From the NCBI GenBank assembly GCA_964366065.1, contig CAYISF010000039.1:1-5569 (forward strand): a stretch of 5,569 bases of DNA. Direction: 5' to 3'. Source of the stretch: JBAZYZ01 sp964366065. GTDB taxonomy: Bacteria > Patescibacteriota > Minisyncoccia > Phycocordibacterales > VMEP01. The translations under genes and the position numbers were made by a program. The notes beneath the pieces were generated by a model. It searched no databases. It saw nothing but the letters and a program-made list of their open reading frames with translations, and was not told where the DNA came from. This document shows positions 1 through 3,825 of the stretch, piece after piece (positions within the stretch are counted from its first letter, which is position 1; the number at the start of each line of letters is the position of its first letter).

Positions 1-55
1 ACGGCTGGATTAAGAAAAACATAGTCGCTACTCCGTAGCTCCTTGTTTTTCTAAA
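1..55. repeat. 55-bp perfect direct repeat, copy 1
   Basis: Bases 1-55 are identical to 198-252, an offset of 197 bp. The match breaks at 56 (C) versus 253 (A). The left limit cannot be seen because the window begins here. This copy is a fragment of the trigger factor gene's 3' end (last eight codons and stop on the minus strand) plus its downstream hairpin, without the rest of the gene. It may be a partial tandem duplication, or an assembly effect at a contig end. Confidence 0.9.
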
Positions 56-62
56 CCACAGA

Positions 63-201
63 CCGTATTTTTGCGAAACACATATTCAGTTTTATCCAAC
101 AGCAGTCTTAGTTTGTGTTTTTATAAAGAACAGCGCTTCGCCCGATAGGGATGCGCTATTTGCGCCCGCGCTGTTAATATTTAACCGAGGCAAAAATACG
201 G
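63..201. repeat. 139-bp segment bounded by a 12-bp inverted repeat
   Basis: Bases 63-74 (CCGTATTTTTGC) are the exact reverse complement of 190-201. A second pair lies inside (AAACACA at 76-82 and TGTGTTT at 114-120), and the three-way-junction segment sits at 129-175. The nested symmetry resembles a small non-autonomous element, but I see no convincing target-site duplication and no coding capacity. The right arm overlaps the first four bases of the second 55-bp repeat copy. Confidence 0.5.
129..175. other. 47-nt segment that folds as a three-way junction
   Basis: The outer stem pairs AACAGCGC (129-136) with GCGCTGTT (168-175), 8 bp. Inside are two hairpins: CCC/GGG (141-143/148-150, loop GATA) and GCGC/GCGC (153-156/162-165, 5-nt loop). 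Single-strand joints are 2-4 nt. The fold can form on either strand, and the segment is much more GC-rich than its surroundings. It could be a structured RNA, a terminator or a recombination site. It is too short for a tRNA and shows no anticodon or T-loop features. Confidence 0.5.
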
Positions 202-252
202 CTGGATTAAGAAAAACATAGTCGCTACTCCGTAGCTCCTTGTTTTTCTAAA
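198..252. repeat. 55-bp perfect direct repeat, copy 2 (overlaps trigger factor 3' end)
   Basis: This is the second copy of the repeat at 1-55. Bases 225-252 are coding (end of the trigger factor gene, minus strand) and 198-224 are downstream sequence. Because a coding end is included, this copy is probably the original and copy 1 the duplicate. Confidence 0.9.
210..249 (-). terminator. Probable intrinsic terminator at the end of the trigger factor operon
   Basis: On the minus strand an inner hairpin (GCTAC/GTAGC, arms 232-236 and 224-228, 3-nt loop) contains the stop codon of the trigger factor gene. An outer A-rich/T-rich pair (AGAAAAACA at 249-241 with TGTTTTTCT at 218-210) follows, giving a T tract on the transcript at 216-212. 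The arrangement is terminator-like, though the inner stem is short and separated from the T tract. The same structure is duplicated at 13-52. Confidence 0.45.
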
Positions 253-1295
253 AATTCCAGAACTTTTTGATTGGTGAGGACTTGGGAGAGATAGAGACGG
301 GCGCGGGATTCGTCTATCCCTCGGGAGTACCCGGGACCTTCGGCACCTTTATTGTGCTCAAGCAAATGCTTCACCTCTTGATTCAGTTCTTCCTCCGACG
401 GAATTATTTTTTCTCTCATGGCGATTTCAGACATGATGAACTCTATTTTAGCGCGTTTTACGGCTTCGCTTTCCCATTCTTTCTTAATATCGTCTTCCGT
501 TTTTTTGACGTTTTTTAGGTAATCATCAAATTTTAAGCCGACACGTCCCACATCGTGGCGTAACTGATAGATAAGCTTATTTTTTTCTTCTTCAATAATA
601 ATTTTCGGCAAGTCGATTTCTGTTTTTTCCACTAGCGCGCCTAAAAGCTTGACCCGCCTTTTTTCAACCGCCGAACGCTCTTTTTCCAGTTTTAAATTTT
701 CCCTAAGCTTTTCTTTGAATTCGGCGACATTTTGAAAACTGCCGAGTGTTTTTACGAACTCATCGGTTAATTCCGAAAGCGGCGGTTCCGGCGGTGGAGT
801 TTCACCCTCCTTGACTTCAATTTTTGGCGAACGCATTCTCTGGATTTCAGCGACAGCTTTTTCCACTTCCTCTTCGGTGACACTCACCAATTCTCTCCCT
901 TTCATCGTGTCATCGGCAATTTTTTTATAATCGGGGAGTTTCACTTCCGGAATGACAGCCGTCTTTAAGATGAAACCGAGAGGATTTCCTTTGGCGAGTT
1001 TGGTGATGGAAACTTCCGGCCGTCCGACCGGATATAGCTTGTGCTCTTCAATCAGTTTTGGGTAAGCGTCGCTTAAAGCCATTTCGGCCATTTCTTCCAG
1101 GATGTGCATTTCCGGAACTTTCTCTAAAAATATATTTTCCGGCACGTTTCCTTTCCGAAATCCCGCTAACTCAAAATCTTTTTTTAGCGCCACAACGGCT
1201 TTTGTCCGGTATGACTCAAAAATATCTGCCGGAACTTCTCCGTCAATTTCTATTTCGGAATGCGGAATCTTCTTTAATCTGACGGATACGGGCAT
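225..1295 (-). CDS. tig: Trigger factor-type ribosome-associated chaperone lacking the PPIase domain
   Basis: This 356-residue protein is a trigger factor, the chaperone that docks beside the ribosome exit tunnel and shields nascent chains. The N-terminal ribosome-binding domain covers about residues 1-115 and carries the signature loop GFRKGNVP at 45-52, the part that contacts ribosomal protein L23 in characterised family members. The C-terminal helical substrate-binding domain starts near 174 (SELTDEFVKTLG) and runs to the end. Family members are usually about 430-450 residues with an FKBP-like prolyl isomerase domain between these parts. Here residues about 155-175 are only a short linker with a PPPEPP stretch, so the isomerase domain is absent. 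Both flanks align in frame with no sign of a frameshift, so this looks like a functional domain-deleted form. The ATG at 1295 lies 10 nt after the upstream gene's stop and has no Shine-Dalgarno sequence. It is the last gene of a three-gene operon. Its final codons lie inside the 55-bp direct repeat and a terminator-like hairpin. The family call is firm; equivalence of function is inferred. Confidence 0.93.
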   Translation of the reverse strand: MPVSVRLKKIPHSEIEIDGEVPADIFESYRTKAVVALKKDFELAGFRKGNVPENIFLEKVPEMHILEEMAEMALSDAYPKLIEEHKLYPVGRPEVSITKLAKGNPLGFILKTAVIPEVKLPDYKKIADDTMKGRELVSVTEEEVEKAVAEIQRMRSPKIEVKEGETPPPEPPLSELTDEFVKTLGSFQNVAEFKEKLRENLKLEKERSAVEKRRVKLLGALVEKTEIDLPKIIIEEEKNKLIYQLRHDVGRVGLKFDDYLKNVKKTEDDIKKEWESEAVKRAKIEFIMSEIAMREKIIPSEEELNQEVKHLLEHNKGAEGPGYSRGIDESRARLYLSQVLTNQKVLEFLEKQGATE

Positions 1296-1305
1296 GGGGC
1301 CAATT

Positions 1306-1611
1306 CTATTGCTTGGGTTCCGTTATGGGCTTAAGTCCCTGGTCAAGAGACTGAATGCTGGTGGCCGAAAGGTCTTTTCTTATGTCGTTCAAATTGTCGG
1401 AATTGCTTTGCTTGGCAAACGAGTTTACCACTGGGTCGCCGGAGAGACCTCCTCCGGCCGGCAATATTTCGCGGGGATTCAGTTTTTCCCAGACATACAA
1501 ACCGCCCACGATTATAAGAGTCACGATTATTATTATGGCGATAATAGGCCCGAAAGAAATATCTTCGTTGGGATTGTCGTCTATGCGGTTTTTTTCGTAA
1601 TCCGTTTCCAT
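1306..1611 (-). CDS. Small single-span membrane protein of unknown function
   Basis: I do not recognise a named family for this 101-residue protein. It has an acidic, polar N-terminus (residues 1-19, rich in D, E and N). One strongly hydrophobic segment follows at about 20-41 (isoleucine-rich, ending GGLYVW). A Gly/Pro-containing stretch then leads to a polar C-terminal tail of about 55 residues with helical character (DNLNDIRKDLSATSIQSLD). There is no cleavable signal peptide, so it is probably anchored by the one span; orientation is unclear from charge. The ATG at 1609-1611 follows the upstream gene's TAA by a single base, which suggests translational coupling, and no Shine-Dalgarno is visible. 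The downstream neighbour is the trigger factor gene, 10 nt away. From the context, the protein may work with the secreted helical protein encoded just upstream, but the sequence does not show this directly. Confidence 0.82.
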   Translation of the reverse strand: METDYEKNRIDDNPNEDISFGPIIAIIIIVTLIIVGGLYVWEKLNPREILPAGGGLSGDPVVNSFAKQSNSDNLNDIRKDLSATSIQSLDQGLKPITEPKQ

Positions 1612-1612
1612 A

Positions 1613-2170
1613 TTATTGCCGGGGCAAAGCCGTTAATACATTGTTCAAAGCATCTTTGACTTCTTGGAACGATTGGGCTACCGCGTCTTTCTCCGGATTT
1701 ATAAAATTTTTTTCTATCGTACGCAGATCGCTTGCCGTGCCGTTTGAATTTTTGGCCCGCGAGATTATTTTGGTGTAGGCCTCCACACTTCTTTCCCGGG
1801 CCGTTCCTATTCTCACGTTGGCCGTTTCCAGTAAAGTTTCCGCGGTGGTAGTATCCACTCCTTCTTTGTTTAAATTAAAGAGGAGCGAGCTGACGCGTTC
1901 GCTTATCCGGTCAAGGCGGTAAGCCAGGGCCTGCCAGCGGCTGTTTAAAATGTCGGCGCGGGCGGAAACTATTGAAAGAAGGCGGTCCTGGTCTTTGCTT
2001 CTTAATTTCGGTTTATCCGGGACTTGGGCCTCTGCGGATTTTGCCGCCGGAGCGGACTTTGACGAGGAAAGCGCGAAAGTGGCCGGCACCGGAGTGAAGA
2101 AAAAGACAAAAGCCAAAACGGCGGCTACCGCGGCGAGTTTTGTCTTTGCTTTAAATTCTCGGGGTTTCAT
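1613..2170 (-). CDS. Secreted or envelope-associated helical (coiled-coil) protein of unknown function
   Basis: This 185-residue protein has a clear Sec-type signal peptide: a basic n-region (MKPREFKAKTK), a hydrophobic core at about 12-27, and possible signal peptidase I sites after A30 (VPA) or A33 (TFA). Next comes a low-complexity Ser/Ala/Pro/Lys linker at 34-57. The mature part, about 60-182, is almost all predicted alpha helix with heptad-like spacing of Leu/Ile/Val and many charges (for example LDRISERVSSLLFNL), so an elongated coiled-coil or helical bundle outside the cytoplasmic membrane is likely. No cysteines, catalytic motif or sorting signal is seen. It is the first gene of the operon. 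Its ATG at 2168-2170 lies only 8 nt after a TATAAT box, so the mRNA may be nearly leaderless. The short spacing to the next gene (1 nt) supports co-transcription with the small membrane protein and the trigger factor gene. Function is unknown. Confidence 0.82.
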   Translation of the reverse strand: MKPREFKAKTKLAAVAAVLAFVFFFTPVPATFALSSSKSAPAAKSAEAQVPDKPKLRSKDQDRLLSIVSARADILNSRWQALAYRLDRISERVSSLLFNLNKEGVDTTTAETLLETANVRIGTARERSVEAYTKIISRAKNSNGTASDLRTIEKNFINPEKDAVAQSFQEVKDALNNVLTALPRQ

Positions 2171-2178
2171 AATCAGGC

Positions 2179-2207
2179 ATTATACAGCAAAAAATATTCC
2201 GCAATAA
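2179..2207 (-). promoter_or_regulatory. Candidate promoter of the coiled-coil/membrane protein/trigger factor operon
   Basis: A consensus TATAAT box reads on the minus strand at 2184-2179. Only 8 nt (GCCTGATT) separate it from the ATG at 2170, so transcription would start about 1-4 nt before the start codon, giving a leaderless or nearly leaderless mRNA. The possible -35 at 2207-2202 (TTATTG, 17-bp spacing) is a poor match. Confidence 0.55.
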
Positions 2208-2221
2208 GAGGAATGTTTTTT
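2189..2221. terminator. Bidirectional intrinsic terminator downstream of nusA
   Basis: Arms ATTCC (2196-2200) and GGAAT (2210-2214) enclose a 9-nt loop. They are flanked by six A (2189-2194) on the left and six T (2216-2221) on the right. Read on either strand, the hairpin is followed within one base by a run of six T; with the A/T tracts paired the stem is 12 bp with one mismatch. It would end nusA transcripts. It overlaps the next operon's -35 region, which falls in the hairpin loop. Confidence 0.6.
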
Positions 2222-2241
2222 GTCCAAATCAAGGACCCGAT

Positions 2242-2255
2242 TATTAAGTATTAAG
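2242..2255. repeat. Two tandem copies of the heptamer TATTAAG
   Basis: TATTAAG occurs at 2242-2248 and again exactly at 2249-2255, followed by the related TGATTCC at 2256. It fits the same degenerate pattern T-R-W-Y-A-M-G as the heptamers upstream of pilB. It lies just after the nusA stop. Two copies alone could be chance. Confidence 0.5.
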
Positions 2256-2257
2256 TG

Positions 2258-2270
2258 ATTCCGCTGGAAT
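2258..2270. other. Short perfect hairpin abutting the nusA stop codon
   Basis: ATTCC (2258-2262) and GGAAT (2266-2270) pair around a 3-nt loop directly next to the nusA TAA at 2271-2273. It has no T tract, so it is not a terminator alone. Its arms are identical to those of the bidirectional terminator at 2196-2214, so the two hairpins could exchange arms. Confidence 0.4.
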
Positions 2271-3446
2271 TTACCGTTCTTCCACATTTGCTCCCGCTTC
2301 GTCGCTCATTTCCACATTCTCCCCGTCGGTTGTGGCGACCTCTTCGCCCTTGGCGCTTATGATATCAATTCGCCAGCCGGTCAGTTTTGCCGCCAGCCGC
2401 ACATTTTGTCCGCCCTTGCCGATGGCAAGCGAGAGCTGGTCTTCGGCCACTTCAATAGTGGCTTTGTGTTCCTCCTCGCTTATTTTGACGCTTTCCACCT
2501 TGGCCGGAGAGAGGGCATCAGCCACGAATTTTTTCGGGTCTTCCGACCATTCAATAATGTCTATCTTTTCCCCGCCCAGTTCATTGATGACGGTGGATAC
2601 GCGGACGCCGCGCTGTCCTACGCATGAGCCGATAGGGTCAACATGCGAATCAGTGGACGAAACGGCAATCTTGGAGCGCGAACCGGCCTCCCTAGCGATG
2701 GCCTTAATCAAAACGACGCCGTTTGATATTTCCGGAGCTTCCATTCTGAAAAGTTCTTCAATGAATTTCGGGTGCGTGCGTGAAAGGCGTATATTGATGC
2801 CCCGCGGCGATTCTTCCACGGAATACAGATAAGCCCGGATACGCTCGTTTCTGCGGTAATGTTCGTTCGGAATCTGTTCCTCGTAGGCCAAAATGCCGGT
2901 GGTGCGGCCGAGGTCCACGAACACATTGCCCCGGTCAATGCGCTGGACGATTCCGGAGACAATTTCTCCCTCTTTTCCTTCAAATTCATCCAAAATGGAG
3001 AATTTCTCGGCTTCGCGGATGCGCTGGATAATTACCTGCTTGGCGGTTTGGGCGGCGATACGGCCAAAATCACCCTTCACCTCAAGAGGGAAGATAATTT
3101 CCTCTTCAAGCTCCACCTCCTTTTTTATCTTTCTGGCGTCGTTTAACATGATATGGTGTTCCGGATTGAAGCGGGTCCGCTCATCTTCCGGGGTTTCTTC
3201 AAACTCTTCATCCTCGGGAATTTCACGGACTAAAGTGTCGTCCACGGCGATTTTTACCTGATAGAAATCGGTTTTTCCGGAATCAACGTCAAATTTGGCG
3301 CGGATAATCTGGCCCTTTTTGCCGTAATCGCGCTTATAGGCGGCGGCCAGCGCCTGCTCTATGGCTTCAATGATTTTTTCTTTCGGTATTTTCCGCTCTT
3401 CCTCAAGCTGTTCGAGGGCGGATTTTAAAACTTTTAGGTCTAACAT
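2271..3446 (-). CDS. nusA: Transcription termination/antitermination factor NusA
   Basis: NusA binds RNA polymerase near the RNA exit channel and modulates pausing, intrinsic termination and antitermination. The 391-residue product has the expected order. The N-terminal polymerase-binding domain covers about 1-150 and includes the conserved GDFGRIAAQTAKQVIIQRIREAE stretch around 125-147. An S1 RNA-binding domain lies at about 157-225 (EGEIVSGIVQRID start). KH1 follows with the loop GSCVGQRG at 273-280, then KH2 with AIGKGGQN at 341-348 and GWRIDI at 358-362. After KH2 there is only a short acidic tail (about 365-391). The C-terminal AR repeats of E. coli NusA are missing, as in many bacteria. 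An acidic stretch (PEDEEFEETPEDE) in the N-terminal domain looks like a small insertion. The ATG at 3444-3446 is the only reasonable start, since an in-frame TAA lies just upstream. There is no Shine-Dalgarno sequence and no adjacent rimP or infB. The gene is divergent from pilB. Confidence 0.97.
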   Translation of the reverse strand: MLDLKVLKSALEQLEEERKIPKEKIIEAIEQALAAAYKRDYGKKGQIIRAKFDVDSGKTDFYQVKIAVDDTLVREIPEDEEFEETPEDERTRFNPEHHIMLNDARKIKKEVELEEEIIFPLEVKGDFGRIAAQTAKQVIIQRIREAEKFSILDEFEGKEGEIVSGIVQRIDRGNVFVDLGRTTGILAYEEQIPNEHYRRNERIRAYLYSVEESPRGINIRLSRTHPKFIEELFRMEAPEISNGVVLIKAIAREAGSRSKIAVSSTDSHVDPIGSCVGQRGVRVSTVINELGGEKIDIIEWSEDPKKFVADALSPAKVESVKISEEEHKATIEVAEDQLSLAIGKGGQNVRLAAKLTGWRIDIISAKGEEVATTDGENVEMSDEAGANVEER

Positions 3447-3456
3447 GAATGAATTT

Positions 3457-3617
3457 TAATGAGTGAAACGAATATAAAATTCTTCACCCAGCCCTCACTC
3501 CATTTAATTAATAAATTTTAATTTAGCGTTTAGTTGCTTTGTTTATTCCGCCACTACCCCCGGTTTTGCATGAAAGTGAGGGCGGGGTTATTTAAAATAT
3601 ATTCGTTTCACTCATTA
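3457..3617. repeat. 161-bp inverted-repeat element between nusA and pilB (MITE-like)
   Basis: The outer arms are a 20-bp perfect inverted repeat: 3457-3476 against 3598-3617. After an internal mismatch zone of equal length on both sides, the symmetry resumes: ACCCAGCCCTCACT at 3486-3499 against 3575-3588 with one mismatch. The total arm length is 43 bp around a 75-bp AT-rich centre. The ends can be read as TA flanks outside ATGAGTG-type termini, as expected if an IS630/mariner-type transposase moved it, but TA is also part of the symmetry so this is weak. It begins 10 bp upstream of the nusA ATG and would fold into a long hairpin in the nusA leader RNA. It has no transposase gene. Confidence 0.6.
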
Positions 3618-3625
3618 TTTTAAAC

Positions 3626-3653
3626 AAAAAGCCCGTCGCCGACGGACCTTTAT
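3626..3653 (-). terminator. Intrinsic terminator facing nusA, possible leader attenuator
   Basis: Read on the minus strand, GTCCGTC (3647-3641) pairs with GACGGGC (3637-3631), with one G-T wobble and a GGC loop, and is followed at once by TTTTT (3630-3626). An ATAAAG tract (3653-3648) precedes the stem. No minus-strand gene lies between this terminator and the divergent pilB start, so its likely role is to act on transcripts heading into nusA. On the plus strand the downstream T tract is weak. Confidence 0.6.
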
Positions 3654-3661
3654 CTCTTGCA

Positions 3662-3689
3662 AATATACATGATTGCGGCAAAAAAGCAA
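3662..3689 (-). promoter_or_regulatory. Candidate nusA promoter
   Basis: On the minus strand TTGCTT (3689-3684) and TATATT (3667-3662) are spaced by 16 bp, giving a predicted start near 3655. The -10 matches five of six consensus bases; the -35 matches only TTG. The start would lie just before the terminator hairpin at 3653-3626, leaving a leader of about 210 nt before the nusA ATG. Confidence 0.4.
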
Positions 3690-3725
3690 GTTAGGACTAT
3701 TAACAGCGCAAAATCGCCCGCTTTT

Positions 3726-3734
3726 TGATATAAT
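3726..3734 (+). promoter_or_regulatory. Extended -10 promoter for pilB
   Basis: TGATATAAT is a perfect extended -10 element (TGnTATAAT). No good -35 lies at the normal distance (TTAACA at 3700-3705 is too far, 23 bp), but extended -10 promoters often do without one. The predicted start near 3741 gives an 85-nt leader that contains both heptamer arrays. Confidence 0.55.
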
Positions 3735-3737
3735 TTA

Positions 3738-3765
3738 TTACACGTAACAAGCAACACATAACACG
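3738..3765. repeat. Degenerate 7-bp tandem array, TAACACG type
   Basis: Four consecutive heptamers are in register: TTACACG at 3738, TAACAAG at 3745, CAACACA at 3752 and TAACACG at 3759. The last overlaps a perfect 12-bp palindrome (TAACACGTGTTA, 3759-3770). The array begins right after the pilB -10 box, in the transcribed leader. Confidence 0.6.
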
Positions 3766-3790
3766 TGTTAAAGTTTTACCTTTCATTTTT

Positions 3791-3818
3791 TGATACGTGA
3801 TTCGTGGTATGTGATACG
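3791..3818. repeat. Degenerate 7-bp tandem array, TGATACG type
   Basis: Four heptamers are in register: TGATACG at 3791, TGATTCG at 3798, TGGTATG at 3805 and TGATACG at 3812. The array ends 7 bp before the preferred pilB start codon, where a ribosome binding site would normally lie. The unit differs from the upstream array's TAACACG unit at only two positions. Confidence 0.65.
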
Positions 3819-3825
3819 TATCTCA

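Noticed and set aside
129..175. Possible tRNA or tRNA fragment
   Set aside because: The fold has only three stems in 47 nt, with no anticodon arm, T-loop motif or CCA end.
1102..1659. 185-codon plus-strand open frame over the trigger factor start and the small membrane gene
   Set aside because: It is antisense to two well-supported coding regions, its product has no recognisable domain, and it arises from their codon pattern.
2708..2989. 93-codon minus-strand frame inside nusA
   Set aside because: It overlaps the S1-KH region of nusA in another frame and has no independent evidence.
3738..3818. CRISPR array
   Set aside because: The units are 7 bp, contiguous and degenerate, without unique spacers, and no cas gene is nearby.
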